Below, in pieces: positions 1-9,029 of a DNA stretch of 64,000 nucleotides (its first letter is position 1; each line of letters starts with the position of its first letter). The translations under genes were made by a program, and so were the position numbers. This DNA is from Thalassovita autumnalis (GTDB lineage: Bacteria > Pseudomonadota > Alphaproteobacteria > Rhodobacterales > Rhodobacteraceae). Location: the NCBI RefSeq assembly GCF_001458255.1, contig NZ_CYSB01000027.1, forward strand, positions 1 through 64,000. The letters run 5' to 3'. A model generated the notes under the pieces. The model did not search any database. It was given only the letters and a program-made list of their open reading frames with translations, and had not been told where the DNA came from.

Positions 1-518
1 ACATCTAGCAGGCACTCCATCACGCCGTCAGAGCGGGGACACCGGACGGATACGTGGGGTCTACTGACATCGTAAATCTTTCTGGACTGGTTAACGGGTG
101 CACGTTTCTTGCAAGCATACTAACGACCTGAGCGCGCAGGGTCTTAGTTGGGGGTATCTCGTCAAAGTTGAGGGCGCAGCGACTTAGATCTCCCCTGCGC
201 AGAAAGGCGGCCGGATGTTGATTTCCAAACCCGTTCTCAATTGTTTCATTTTATAGGGAAAATGCTGCCTTGGTCGGGCTTGCGGTATATTTCGCAAGTG
301 CTTAGCCAACTCTCGCATGCGCAGCGAACCCATACCTTTGAGTTCGCCAAATCTGGTAAAATAATTTTTCTGGCCCTGCGCAGCGCGGCGGCAATCAATG
401 GGTCCTGAGCCTAGGCTTTTGCAGTGTTTTGCAGCTGCAGCACGGAAAACATGGACATGTGGCCGCCATTGGTCTATCGGAGGCGCCAAATTACCGGTGG
501 CACTCGGGGGATCTATCT
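1..518. other. Intergenic region upstream of purM, no gene recognised
   Basis: No reading frame here has a recognisable family, a convincing ribosome-binding site or sensible codon use. The only longer frames (about 100 residues on the minus strand at 184-489, and two plus-strand frames running into purM) have low-complexity, Arg/Pro/Gly-rich translations typical of GC-rich shadow frames. The last 100 bases must contain the purM promoter and leader. I see no known riboswitch or tRNA. Confidence 0.5.
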
Positions 519-1568
519 ATGAGCCAGGGCAAGAACGGTCTGACCTACGCAGACGCAGGTGTGGATATCGATGCAGGGAACGCGCTGGTCGACCGCATCA
601 AGCCAGCGGCCAAGCGGACGGCCCGCTCGGGTGTGATGGCAGGTCTTGGCGGCTTTGGCGCGCTGTTTGACCTGAAGGACGCAGGTTATAAGGACCCGAT
701 CCTTGTGGCCGCCACGGATGGGGTAGGCACCAAGCTGCGCATCGCCATTGACACCGGCAACGTAGACACTATCGGCATCGATCTGGTCGCCATGTGCGTC
801 AACGATCTGGTCTGTCAGGGCGCTGAGCCGCTGTTGTTCCTGGACTACTTTGCCACCGGCAAGCTGGAACTGGACAGCGCCACCCGCATCATCAACGGCA
901 TCGCTGCTGGCTGTGAGCAGTCCGGTTGCGCGCTGATCGGCGGGGAAACCGCTGAAATGCCTGGCATGTACAGCGAAGGTGACTTTGACCTTGCTGGCTT
1001 TGCCGTTGGCGCGATGGAACGCGGTGCGGACCTGCCGGTGGATGTGAAAGCCGGTGACGTACTGCTGGGCCTCGGCTCCAACGGGGTGCATTCCAACGGC
1101 TATTCGCTGGTGCGCAAACTGGTCGAGGTCTCGGGCCTTGGTTGGGATGCAACCTGCCCGTGGGACGACAGCCAGACCCTGGGCGCGGCCCTGCTGGCGC
1201 CGACCCGCCTTTATGTGAAACAGGTGCTGGAAGCGATCCGCGCCGGCGGCGTGCATGCGCTGGCCCATATCACTGGCGGCGGTCTGACCGAAAACCTGCC
1301 GCGTGTTTTGCCCGAAGATCTGGGCGCCACCATTGATCTCAGCAGCTGGGACCTGCCGCCTGTGTTCAAATGGCTGGCCGCAACCGGTGGCATGGAAGAG
1401 GCCGAGATCCTCAAAACCTTCAACTGCGGCATCGGCATGATCCTTGTTGTGGCCGAGGAGGAAGCCGAGGCACTGACCAAAGTGCTGGAAGCGGCCGGTG
1501 AAACCGTGACCAAACTGGGCGCGATCACCGAAGCGCCCGGCGTCGCCTATGAGGGTTCGCTGCTGTGA
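519..1568 (+). CDS. purM: Phosphoribosylformylglycinamidine cyclo-ligase (AIR synthetase)
   Basis: PurM converts FGAM to 5-aminoimidazole ribonucleotide using ATP, in cytosolic de novo purine synthesis. The 349-residue product has the family's usual length. It shows the N-terminal glycine-rich GGFGALFDL segment, the [10 protein letters not shown] motif, [11 protein letters not shown] in the middle and the C-terminal [13 protein letters not shown] segment. A longer frame is open from 429, but ATG 519 is preferred because a G-rich ribosome-binding stretch sits about eight bases upstream and the product then begins [15 protein letters not shown], as in relatives. Its stop overlaps the purN start, so the two are translationally coupled. 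Very sure. Confidence 0.97.
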   Translation: MSQGKNGLTYADAGVDIDAGNALVDRIKPAAKRTARSGVMAGLGGFGALFDLKDAGYKDPILVAATDGVGTKLRIAIDTGNVDTIGIDLVAMCVNDLVCQGAEPLLFLDYFATGKLELDSATRIINGIAAGCEQSGCALIGGETAEMPGMYSEGDFDLAGFAVGAMERGADLPVDVKAGDVLLGLGSNGVHSNGYSLVRKLVEVSGLGWDATCPWDDSQTLGAALLAPTRLYVKQVLEAIRAGGVHALAHITGGGLTENLPRVLPEDLGATIDLSSWDLPPVFKWLAATGGMEEAEILKTFNCGIGMILVVAEEEAEALTKVLEAAGETVTKLGAITEAPGVAYEGSLL

Positions 1569-2158
1569 CCAAACGGGTTGCGCTGCTGATTTCGGGCGGC
1601 GGCTCGAATATGGTCAAGCTGGTCGAAAGCATGCAGGGCGATCACCCTGCACGCGCCGTCCTTGTGGGCTCCAACGATCCTGAGGCAGGGGGCCTGAAAA
1701 AGGCCGCTGCCATGGGGATCGAAACCTTTGCCGTGGATCACCGCCCGTTCAAAGGCGACCGCCCGGCCTTTGAGGCCGAGCTGCAGCGTCAGTTGGAGGC
1801 CGCGCAGCCTGATATCATCTGTCTGGCCGGCTTCATGCGGGTGCTGACCGAAGGTTTCGTGCGCAACTGGGACGGGCGGATGCTGAACATCCACCCCTCA
1901 TTGCTGCCGAAATACAAAGGCTTGCACACCCATAAACGCGCGCTGGAGGCAGGCGATGCCGAGGCCGGATGTTCCGTGCATCTGGTCACACCGGAGCTGG
2001 ACGATGGCCCAATCCTAGGCCAGGCGCGGGTACCGGTTGAGGCGGGGGATACCGCTGACACCTTGGCCGCACGTGTTCTGGTGCAGGAACATTTGCTCTA
2101 CCCGGCAGTCTTGCGCCGTTTCGCGGCAGGGGACCATGCGCCGCTGATGCTGGGCTGA
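1565..2158 (+). CDS. purN: Phosphoribosylglycinamide formyltransferase
   Basis: PurN transfers a formyl group from 10-formyl-THF to GAR, the third step of purine synthesis. The 197-residue protein has the phosphate-binding GGGSNM near the N-terminus, LAGFMRVL in the centre, [16 protein letters not shown] carrying the catalytic Asn and His, and [15 protein letters not shown] carrying the catalytic Asp. It starts with GTG at 1565, which overlaps the purM TGA stop (GTGA), a tight coupling that makes this start convincing. The purM-purN pair is a common operon in proteobacteria. Confidence 0.97.
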   Translation: MTKRVALLISGGGSNMVKLVESMQGDHPARAVLVGSNDPEAGGLKKAAAMGIETFAVDHRPFKGDRPAFEAELQRQLEAAQPDIICLAGFMRVLTEGFVRNWDGRMLNIHPSLLPKYKGLHTHKRALEAGDAEAGCSVHLVTPELDDGPILGQARVPVEAGDTADTLAARVLVQEHLLYPAVLRRFAAGDHAPLMLG

Positions 2159-2361
2159 CTTCCGCTCTCTAACAGCTGTCGCCGGGCAGAAATGCCGCAA
2201 AACACCGTAAAACCCTCATTTGAAGGCCTTTGCTGGCTTTGCAACCGTGCTGCAATGGCGTAAGGCTTTCAAATCCACCATACCCAAACGTCAGGGATGG
2301 TTGGTTTGATCCCGCGGGATGACCCCGCAGCCCTTTAAAGAATGAGGCGAAAAGCTCTCTG

Positions 2362-3519
2362 ATGAAGACGATTACAACGACCGAGGCGCTGGCCGAATAC
2401 TGTGCAGAGGCCCGCAAACATCCCTACGTGACGGTCGATACCGAATTCCTGCGCGAACGCACCTACTACTCCAAACTCTGTCTTGTGCAGCTGGCGATGC
2501 CGGGCGACACCGATGACAATGCTGTGCTGGTCGACCCGCTGGCCGATGGCATCTCGGTTGCGCCGCTCTTGGAGCTGTTCAAAGACACCAACGTTGTCAA
2601 AGTGTTCCACGCCGCCCGGCAAGATCTTGAGATCTTCTTTGTGGAGGCGGGCGTCTTCCCCGAACCGCTGTTTGACACGCAGGTTGCGGCGATGGTCTGC
2701 GGATTTGGCGAACAGGTGGGCTATGAAACCCTGGTGCGCAAGATCGCCAAGCAAAGCCTTGATAAAACCTCGCGTTTCACTGATTGGTCGCGCCGCCCGC
2801 TGACCGATGCGCAGAAGAAATATGCGCTGGCGGATGTGACCCATCTACGGGTGATCTACGAATACCTCTCGGCCAAGCTGGAAAAGACCGGCCGCGATGC
2901 CTGGGTGCGTGAAGAGCTGCGGATCCTGACCAATCCCGACACCTATATCATTCAGCCCGAAGATGCCTGGAAACGGGTCAAGACCCGCACCACTAGCGGC
3001 AAGTTTCTGGCAGTGGTGCGTGAGCTGGCAAAGTTCCGTGAAGCCTATGCGCAGGAACGCAACGTGCCACGCTCGCGGGTGTTCAAAGATGATGCGCTGG
3101 TGGAACTGGCCTCAACCAAACCTGCCAATATGCAGGATCTGGGACGCTCGCGTCTGCTGTTGCGTGAGGCCCGCAAAGGCGACATCGCCAATGGCATTCT
3201 GGCCGCTGTGAAGGCCGGTGTGGACTGCCCGGCAGACAAGATGCCGAAACCGGACACCAGCCGTGACAAGCTGCAGGTGAACCCGGCGCTGGCGGATCTG
3301 CTGCGGGTTCTGTTGAAGGCCAAAACCGAACATGCCGGCGTTGCCTCGCGGCTGATCGCACCGGCTGCGGATCTGGACGCGATCGCGGCAGGTCTGCGCG
3401 ATGTTCCGGCCCTGCAGGGCTGGCGCAAAGAGGTGTTCGGCAACGACGCGCTGCGCCTGTGCAACGGTGAGGTGGCGCTGGCTGCCAAAGGCAAAAACGT
3501 CAAGATCATTGAGCTGTGA
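2362..3519 (+). CDS. rnd: Ribonuclease D
   Basis: RNase D is a 3'-5' exoribonuclease that trims tRNA and other stable RNA 3' ends. The 385-residue product has the DEDD exonuclease domain in its first 190 residues: the ExoI Asp and Glu in VDTEFLRER (residues 25-33), ExoII in the VFHAARQDLEIF stretch, and ExoIII with the tyrosine-type YALADVTHL. An HRDC domain follows in the C-terminal half (roughly 210-290). The length matches the bacterial family. It is monocistronic here, separated by 200 bases from purN and followed by a clear hairpin terminator. The ribosome-binding site is weak, so the start is likely but not certain. Confidence 0.95.
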   Translation: MKTITTTEALAEYCAEARKHPYVTVDTEFLRERTYYSKLCLVQLAMPGDTDDNAVLVDPLADGISVAPLLELFKDTNVVKVFHAARQDLEIFFVEAGVFPEPLFDTQVAAMVCGFGEQVGYETLVRKIAKQSLDKTSRFTDWSRRPLTDAQKKYALADVTHLRVIYEYLSAKLEKTGRDAWVREELRILTNPDTYIIQPEDAWKRVKTRTTSGKFLAVVRELAKFREAYAQERNVPRSRVFKDDALVELASTKPANMQDLGRSRLLLREARKGDIANGILAAVKAGVDCPADKMPKPDTSRDKLQVNPALADLLRVLLKAKTEHAGVASRLIAPAADLDAIAAGLRDVPALQGWRKEVFGNDALRLCNGEVALAAKGKNVKIIEL

Positions 3520-3562
3520 TTGGCTGCTTTGACGGTGCAAAGGTCGCGCCGCAGATAGGCAA

Positions 3563-3590
3563 AAAAGAAGGGGCCGCATGGCCCCTTTTC
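3563..3590 (+). terminator. Rho-independent terminator after rnd
   Basis: An eight-base-pair stem AAGGGGCC / GGCCCCTT (3568-3575 and 3580-3587) with a GCAT loop is followed by a T-rich run and preceded by an A-run. It can therefore serve rnd and also the convergent lipoprotein gene on the minus strand. Confidence 0.8.
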
Positions 3591-3627
3591 CGTCTTTTCT
3601 GATCGCTCTGGCTAGACCAACATCTGA

Positions 3628-4137
3628 TCAGCGGCGGCGGCTGCTCAGTCCGTTTTCCGCCCCCAGAACCTGCAGACTGCGCACGCCTGCCAGCGATTGA
3701 TCGCTGACAAAAGTTGCCGCGGTGATCAACCGGGTTCGCTCACTGCCGACGGTCGTGGCGCCGGGCAGGGCGCGCAGCTCATAGGTCAGCACGCCGTTCA
3801 CCGGTTTGCCGTCGTTGAGCGGCTCCATCCGCACGTCCCAGGATCCCTGGTTTGCCGCCACACCGGTCACCCGCAACACCGCGCCACCCGGGGTGCGCTC
3901 CACCTTCAGCTCGCGAATAACAGCGACCAGTTCACCGCGATAGGTTTCATCGCGTGCAGTGACGGAATTGCGTTTTGGGATCAGCGGATTGACCGTGGCC
4001 GTTGGGTCTGCAGCTGCAACCGGTTCGGCGCGTCCAAACCAATTCAGCGGGTTCAGGCGCGACTGGCCACAGCCCACCAGCAGAACCGAGGAAATCAGAA
4101 GAACCGAAATGGATTTATGCATAGGCTTGCCTGTCAT
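3628..4137 (-). CDS. Putative outer-membrane lipoprotein, function unknown
   Basis: The product of about 169 residues opens with a short basic segment, a hydrophobic stretch and the lipobox LLVGC, so it should be lipid-modified at that Cys after signal peptidase II cleavage. The mature part is soluble and beta-rich in character (LRVTGVAANQGSWDV, GVLTYELRALPG) and ends in an Arg tail. Start choice: ATG at 4137 has AGAGG at good spacing; ATG at 4122, five codons later, is an alternative and keeps the lipobox intact. I do not recognise the family; similar small lipoproteins are frequent in Rhodobacteraceae. It converges on rnd and diverges from the SufE-like gene. Confidence 0.75.
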   Translation of the reverse strand: MTGKPMHKSISVLLISSVLLVGCGQSRLNPLNWFGRAEPVAAADPTATVNPLIPKRNSVTARDETYRGELVAVIRELKVERTPGGAVLRVTGVAANQGSWDVRMEPLNDGKPVNGVLTYELRALPGATTVGSERTRLITAATFVSDQSLAGVRSLQVLGAENGLSSRRR

Positions 4138-4294
4138 CTCTTTGCCTCTGGGTACCCTATCATGGGCCAGTTGAAAAGACGCTTGCGCGCTTTGCCTTGC
4201 AGATCGGCGCTTTGTTGTGCTTTGGGCTGGACCTTTGGGGCCGCTGTGCCTAACTGGACAGGTGCAAGACCCCGCCGAATTCAGGAGAGCCCCC

Positions 4295-4705
4295 ATGGCC
4301 AGCGCCGCCTTTGAAGAGATTGTCGAAGACTTTGAGTTTCTGGACGACTGGGAAGATCGCTACCGCCATGTGATTGAACTGGGCAAGGCCATGACGGGCC
4401 TTGATGCGGCGCTGCAGGTGCCTGCCACCAAGGTGGATGGCTGCGCCAGTCAGGTCTGGCTGCACCCGGTGATTGAGGGCGGGGTGTTCCGCTTCGAAGG
4501 CGACAGTGACGCGATGATTGTGCGCGGCCTGATTGCGGTTCTGCGCGCGCTTTATAATGATCTGCCACTGGCTGAGGTCGCCGCGGTTGATGCGCGCGCT
4601 GAATTTGGCCGGCTGGGCCTCAATGATCACCTCTCCGCGCAGCGCTCAAACGGGTTGCGGGCGATGATCGAGCGGATCCGCGAAACCGCCGCCGCGGCCG
4701 CCTAA
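4295..4705 (+). CDS. sufE: SufE-like cysteine desulfurase sulfur acceptor
   Basis: SufE proteins take persulfide sulfur from the cysteine desulfurase SufS and pass it to the SufBCD scaffold for Fe-S cluster assembly. The 136-residue product has the family's size, and the acceptor cysteine lies in VDGCASQVWL (Cys50). The helical N-terminus (FEEIVEDFEFLDDWEDRY) and C-terminal helix (SNGLRAMIERIRE) fit the fold. ATG 4295 has AGGAG immediately upstream; the frame is open further upstream, but without family-like sequence. No other suf gene is in the window, so the partner desulfurase must be elsewhere. Confidence 0.93.
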   Translation: MASAAFEEIVEDFEFLDDWEDRYRHVIELGKAMTGLDAALQVPATKVDGCASQVWLHPVIEGGVFRFEGDSDAMIVRGLIAVLRALYNDLPLAEVAAVDARAEFGRLGLNDHLSAQRSNGLRAMIERIRETAAAAA

Positions 4706-4764
4706 ATCGCTTTCAACGTTTTCCAAATACTCCGGGGTTTGGGGCAGCGCCCCAATCCTCGCTG

Positions 4765-5424
4765 TCAGCCTGCCGTGCTGTTCAGCGTCTCAAGCGCCGC
4801 TGCCAGGTCGCCATAGCCCGTCATCCGCCGTTCAAACGCCAATCCCAGGGCCTCGGCGGCGGCTTCGGCCTTGGCGGTCAGGGCGGGATCGTCGGTCTGC
4901 GCCAGATAGATTAGCTTCTCATAATTGCCGAAATACATCTCGGCCAGTTCCGGGTGCCGGTCGAGGCCCAGGGGTTTCACCACAAAGGTGTCAAACTGCC
5001 GGGCCAGAAAATCGGTGAGGAAGAAACTGGTCACTTCACCTGCAGCCTCAAACGCCGCGTTGCCGGAGAAGAAACTGTAGCAATGTGGCCCTGCGATCAT
5101 CTCTACACCTTCGGCGTCACAGACCGCCTGCAAGGCGCCACCGGTGCCGCAATCGGCGTAGGCCATGAAGATCTGACCGTAATCCCCACGATGTTTGTCG
5201 ATCGCCTCCTGTGCGGCGGCGGCGATTTTTTCGGGGTGATTGTGCAGAATGGCGGGCAGGCAGGTCAGATCCATATGGGACCAGCCGTTGATGTCGCGCA
5301 GCGCCAGAATTTCCCGCGCCAGCGCACCACAGGCGATGATCAGCACCCGCCCCCGACCTGAAGATGACCCCGGAAGAGGTGCCAGGGTCTCGGAGGTGAG
5401 GGTGCTGTCATCAAGCCGCGTCAT
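4765..5424 (-). CDS. DUF1638 domain protein beside the corrinoid protein
   Basis: The 219-residue protein matches my memory of DUF1638: VLIIACGALAREIL near residue 27, then YADCGTGGALQAVC and GPHCYSFFSG with conserved cysteines and histidine in the middle. It starts 15 bases after the cobalamin-binding protein on the same strand, so the two are almost certainly co-transcribed. DUF1638 proteins recur next to corrinoid methyltransferase genes in methylotrophic archaea and in roseobacters, which suggests a role in handling or reactivating the corrinoid protein; that role is inference. No signal peptide, so cytosolic. The ribosome-binding site is poor, consistent with coupling to the gene before it. 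Confidence 0.85.
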   Translation of the reverse strand: MTRLDDSTLTSETLAPLPGSSSGRGRVLIIACGALAREILALRDINGWSHMDLTCLPAILHNHPEKIAAAAQEAIDKHRGDYGQIFMAYADCGTGGALQAVCDAEGVEMIAGPHCYSFFSGNAAFEAAGEVTSFFLTDFLARQFDTFVVKPLGLDRHPELAEMYFGNYEKLIYLAQTDDPALTAKAEAAAEALGLAFERRMTGYGDLAAALETLNSTAG

Positions 5425-5439
5425 AGGGGAGACGCGGCC

Positions 5440-6138
5440 TTAAGCGCTCATCTGGTTGTGTTTGCGGGCGACATATTCCTTGGCCATTTCCACGGCCACC
5501 GCAGCGTCACGGCAATAGCCGTCCGCGCCAATCGCTTTGCCGAACTCTTCGTTCAGCGGCGCACCACCGACCAGCACGATGTAGTCATCGCGCAGGCCCT
5601 GTTCGACCATCGTGTCAATCACGACCTTCATGTAAGGCATGGTGGTGGTCAGCAGCGCCGACATGCCCAGGATGTCAGGCTTATGTTCGTCCAGCGCTTC
5701 AAGATAGGCCTCAACCGCATTGTTGATGCCGATATCAACCACCTCAAAGCCGGCGCCTTCCATCATCATCGAGACAAGGTTTTTGCCGATGTCGTGGATG
5801 TCGCCTTTGACCGTGCCGATCACCATCGAGCCCATGCGCGGCGCGCCGGTTTCCGCCAGCAGCGGTTTCAGGATCGACATGCCGCCCTTCATGGCGTTTG
5901 CCGCCAGCAGAACTTCGGGCACAAAGAGAATCCCGTCGCGGAAGTCATGGCCCACGATGGTCATGCCGCCGACCAGCGCTTTGGTCAGGATGTCATAGGG
6001 CTGCCAGCCGCGTTCCAACAGGATGTTGACCGCTTCTTCGATCTCTTCCTTGAGACCATCGTAGAGGTCGTCAAACATCTGTTGAACCAGTTCCTCATCA
6101 TCGAGGTCCGACAGGATGATATCGTCTTCGTCCGACAT
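5440..6138 (-). CDS. Cobalamin-binding (corrinoid) protein, probable B12 module of a split methionine synthase
   Basis: The 232-residue protein has an acidic helical N-terminus, a B12-binding cap domain (residues about 15-95) and a Rossmann B12-binding domain. The cobalamin-ligating DxHxxG motif is plain in GDIHDIGKN (about residues 110-118), with the later SALLTTTM and VGGAPLN segments also typical. It has the size of MtbC/MtmC-type corrinoid proteins and of the MetH B12 module, but no methyltransferase domains. A homocysteine methyltransferase module lies about 3 kb away (9030-10046). AAGGAAG sits at good spacing before ATG 6138. It heads a two-gene unit with the DUF1638 gene. The role in methionine synthesis is inferred from family and context. 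Confidence 0.9.
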   Translation of the reverse strand: MSDEDDIILSDLDDEELVQQMFDDLYDGLKEEIEEAVNILLERGWQPYDILTKALVGGMTIVGHDFRDGILFVPEVLLAANAMKGGMSILKPLLAETGAPRMGSMVIGTVKGDIHDIGKNLVSMMMEGAGFEVVDIGINNAVEAYLEALDEHKPDILGMSALLTTTMPYMKVVIDTMVEQGLRDDYIVLVGGAPLNEEFGKAIGADGYCRDAAVAVEMAKEYVARKHNQMSA

Positions 6139-6159
6139 GGCGCGCTTCCTTGACTTGCT

Positions 6160-6221
6160 CTGCCCTGCAAATTTCGGGCAGGGGGATCCGGCTGGGGGTA
6201 GGGCCCGCAGGGACTGCGGGC
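6160..6221. other. Two hairpins in the leader of the corrinoid gene
   Basis: CTGCCC (6160-6165) pairs with GGGCAG (6176-6181), and GCCCGCAG (6203-6210) pairs with CTGCGGGC (6214-6221). Both lie within 90 bases upstream of the minus-strand corrinoid start. I could not match them to a cobalamin, SAM, SAH or SAM/SAH riboswitch. They may be simple leader structure, or a terminator for something on the plus strand. Confidence 0.35.
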
Positions 6222-6415
6222 GGTGTTTGTCTCTTCTCTTTGGCGGTTTTGTGCCCCTTTGGTCTGGGCAATTTGCGACTTGGCGAAGGACAGTTGCGAC
6301 CTGAGGGTCTGAAAATTTGATGATTGTTCAGTGTCTATAAGGCGCTAGGCAGGTTTTGCCGGTCTCAGACCACGCGGTCTTGCATGATGTTCGCTAAATG
6401 TTCTAATTTGGCGTC

Positions 6416-7549
6416 ATGCACAGGAAACCCGCCCCAGAAGACCCGGCGCCGCCGCAGCACGCCGCGATGCCCATTGCGCCGCAGCGGCGCCGTGGACGGG
6501 CGGCGGCCAGCAATGACACTGGCCGGTTTGAACGGTTTGAGCGGATGCCCTTTGATGACGGCTGGCAGGACGGTCAGACCGTGGCGGAGGAGGCACGGAT
6601 CGTCACCGAGGTGCGGCTGGAACGGCCCAAGTCGCTGATCACCTACAACCGGTCGCCGGATCTGCCGTTTGATCGCTCCATCAATCCCTATCGGGGCTGC
6701 GAACATGGCTGCATCTACTGCTTTGCCCGGCCCAGCCATGCTTATCTGGGCCTGTCCCCGGGGTTGGATTTTGAAACCCGCCTGATCGCCCGCACTGGCG
6801 CGGCAGAGGTGCTGTCGCGGGAGCTGCGGCGCAAATCCTATCAGGTTGCCACCATGGCCTTGGGGACCAATACGGATCCCTACCAACCGATTGAGCGGGA
6901 TCTTGAAATTGTCCGCAACTGTCTGAAAGTGCTGCGCGATTTCAATCATCCTCTGGCGATTGTGACCAAAGGCACCTTGGTGGAGCGTGACATTGATATT
7001 CTGCAGGACATGGCCGCAAAGGGGCTGGTGCGGGTGGGGATTTCGCTGACCACCTTGGACGCCGATCTGAGCCGGCGGATGGAACCCCGAGTGCCCAGCC
7101 CGAAACGCCGCCTGCAGATCATTGAGAGGCTCTCCGCGGCGGGCATCCCGGTGCGGCTGATGGCATCGCCCATGGTGCCGGGGTTGTCTGATCCTGAGCT
7201 GGAGGCGATCCTGACCGCCGGGCAGGCGGCCGGTGCACGCTCGGCCAGTTGGATCATGCTGCGCCTGCCGCGGGAGGTGTCACCGCTGTTTCAGGCCTGG
7301 CTGGCAGAACACTACCCCGACCGGGCCGGTCGGGTGATGGCCCGGCTGCGCGAAATGCATGGGGGGCAGGCCTATTCGGCTGAATGGGGCAAACGGATGC
7401 GCGGTGAAGGGCACTATGCGCAGATCCTGTCGCACCGGTTCAAACTGGCGGCCCGCCGTCTGGGGCTGGATCAGCCGCAGCCCGCCCTGCGCTGTGATCT
7501 GTTTGCGCCCCCGCCGCGCCCCGGCGATCAGATGGCGCTGGATTTATGA
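6416..7549 (+). CDS. PA0069-family radical SAM protein (SplB-like)
   Basis: The 377-residue protein carries a radical SAM cluster motif with CxxxCxxC spacing in CEHGCIYCFAR (about residues 94-104), preceded by NPYRGC. This spelling and the flanking RPSHAYLGLSPG are typical of the PA0069/Rv2578c group related to spore photoproduct lyase. The family's substrate is not established to my knowledge. Downstream segments GTNTDPYQPIER and TKGTLVERDIDIL fit the TIM-barrel core. The first 50 residues are Pro/Arg-rich and probably disordered; no strong ribosome-binding site precedes ATG 6416, so a later start is possible. It diverges from the corrinoid gene. Confidence 0.88.
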   Translation: MHRKPAPEDPAPPQHAAMPIAPQRRRGRAAASNDTGRFERFERMPFDDGWQDGQTVAEEARIVTEVRLERPKSLITYNRSPDLPFDRSINPYRGCEHGCIYCFARPSHAYLGLSPGLDFETRLIARTGAAEVLSRELRRKSYQVATMALGTNTDPYQPIERDLEIVRNCLKVLRDFNHPLAIVTKGTLVERDIDILQDMAAKGLVRVGISLTTLDADLSRRMEPRVPSPKRRLQIIERLSAAGIPVRLMASPMVPGLSDPELEAILTAGQAAGARSASWIMLRLPREVSPLFQAWLAEHYPDRAGRVMARLREMHGGQAYSAEWGKRMRGEGHYAQILSHRFKLAARRLGLDQPQPALRCDLFAPPPRPGDQMALDL

Positions 7550-7631
7550 CGCCCTCCAAACGCTTTGCCCGGTTGAATTTTCTGGATTTACCGTAGTTTC
7601 CCTGTGTAGGCTGGCAAAAAGCAGAGGCCCT

Positions 7632-8621
7632 ATGCGTAGATATCTTCCATCGCAGAAATGGCGTGACCTTGGGATCATGGCGGTGTTCCTATTGCTGATG
7701 TGGATTCCCGCCGCCGAATTTGAAGCCTTTGAATGGCTGCATTCCTTCACCCGCGCACATGAAACCTGGGAGCTGGATGAAGTTATACTGCTTGTCCTGC
7801 TGTTGCCGTTGCCTTTGGCGTGGTACGCAGTGCGCCGCGCGCGGGAGGCAACGCGGCTGTCCCAACGCGCGCTGGAAAGCGAACGTGATCTTTCACATGT
7901 GCGCAAAATTGACAGTTTGGGCACTTTGGCCGGAGGGCTAGCGCATGAGTTGAACAACCAGCTGCAGCCACTGGTCGGGTTGTCTGAGTTGTTGGAGGCG
8001 GAAACTCCCCAAGAGGATCCAAGGCGGCGGAAGGTTGAACTGATCTATGCCGGATCGTTGAAAGCGCGCGAATCTGTGGACCGTGTGCTGAGGTTCGCTC
8101 GGCGCGAGGCGGCAGGCTTTGTTGTGCATGACACCAGCGAGGCGATGCGGTCAATGGTTGAGTTGATGCGGCTCAGCTGCCCGACAACCGTTCAGATGAC
8201 TGTCAGCCTGGCCGATGACCTGCCACCCTTGGGCATGGCATGGGCCGATGTGGAAAGTATCGCGATGAACCTGTTTTCAAATGCCGTTGCGGCGATGGAT
8301 GGTTCGCCGGGCCAGCTGGACATTCGGCTGCATCCGCCTTCAGGTCCAAACCCGAACGGCCATGCGGCGGTGCTGACGGTGTCGGACACTGGGCCGGGCA
8401 TATCCGAAGCGCAGCAACAGCGGATCTTTGATCCCTATTTCACCACCAAACCGCTGGGCGCGGGCACGGGGCTGGGCCTCTGGCAGGTGCAGACCCTTTT
8501 GCACGCGGCGGGGGGGCGGATTGAGGTGCAGTCCGAACTGGGGCGCGGCACAGAAATGCAGGTTTGGCTGCCCGCGGCCGGGGCAGGACAGTCAGCGCAG
8601 CACGTGGCGGAGGTGCGGTAA
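7632..8621 (+). CDS. Membrane sensor histidine kinase
   Basis: The 329-residue kinase has two N-terminal membrane segments (about residues 14-35 and 55-75) with a short periplasmic loop, then a coiled linker. A HisKA domain carries the phospho-accepting His in GGLAHELNNQL, and a HATPase domain has the N-box (AMNLFSNAVAAM) and G-boxes (DTGPGISE, GTGLGLWQVQ). There is no PAS or HAMP domain, so the signal is sensed by the small membrane region. ATG 7632 is chosen over the open upstream frame because homology-like sequence begins there, with AGAGG before it. It overlaps the response regulator by one base. Confidence 0.9.
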   Translation: MRRYLPSQKWRDLGIMAVFLLLMWIPAAEFEAFEWLHSFTRAHETWELDEVILLVLLLPLPLAWYAVRRAREATRLSQRALESERDLSHVRKIDSLGTLAGGLAHELNNQLQPLVGLSELLEAETPQEDPRRRKVELIYAGSLKARESVDRVLRFARREAAGFVVHDTSEAMRSMVELMRLSCPTTVQMTVSLADDLPPLGMAWADVESIAMNLFSNAVAAMDGSPGQLDIRLHPPSGPNPNGHAAVLTVSDTGPGISEAQQQRIFDPYFTTKPLGAGTGLGLWQVQTLLHAAGGRIEVQSELGRGTEMQVWLPAAGAGQSAQHVAEVR

Positions 8622-9007
8622 TGGCACATATCTTCCTGATCGAGGACGACCCGCTGGTGCGCGAAGCCTTTGAGCTCATCCTGGCCAGCGACGGTCACCG
8701 TGTCAGCTCGGCCGCGGATGGCGCCAGTGGGCTGCGCCAGATTGAACAGGGGCGCTATGATCTGGTGATCACCGATATAATGATGCCGGAAAAGGACGGG
8801 GTTGAGGTGATCAATGCCCTGCGCAAATCCCACCGCGACCTGCCGATCATTGCCGTATCGGGCGGTGCGCGTGGATCGGCGACGGACTATCTTCACATTG
8901 CCAAGGTGCTGGGCGCGGTTGAGGTGCTGTCAAAACCCATTGGCGCCAAGGAGTTGCTCGCAGCCGTTAAAAAAGCGCTGCCCCCCGAGGATGGGGAACA
9001 GCGCTGA
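8621..9007 (+). CDS. Single-domain response regulator
   Basis: The 128-residue CheY-like receiver starts in the TAATG overlap with the kinase stop. The acidic pocket is in IEDDPLVREAFE, the phospho-acceptor Asp in ITDIMMPEKDG, the Thr/Ser switch in AVSGG and the conserved Lys in LSKPIG. There is no output domain, so it probably passes phosphate on or works by protein interaction. The pair sits between the radical SAM gene and the methyltransferase. The signal is unknown. Confidence 0.92.
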   Translation: MAHIFLIEDDPLVREAFELILASDGHRVSSAADGASGLRQIEQGRYDLVITDIMMPEKDGVEVINALRKSHRDLPIIAVSGGARGSATDYLHIAKVLGAVEVLSKPIGAKELLAAVKKALPPEDGEQR

Positions 9008-9029
9008 ATTTCTTCGTGATGTGTTACGC

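Noticed and set aside
184-489. 101-residue minus-strand frame upstream of purM
   Set aside because: No ribosome-binding site, low-complexity composition and no recognisable family; typical shadow frame in GC-rich DNA.
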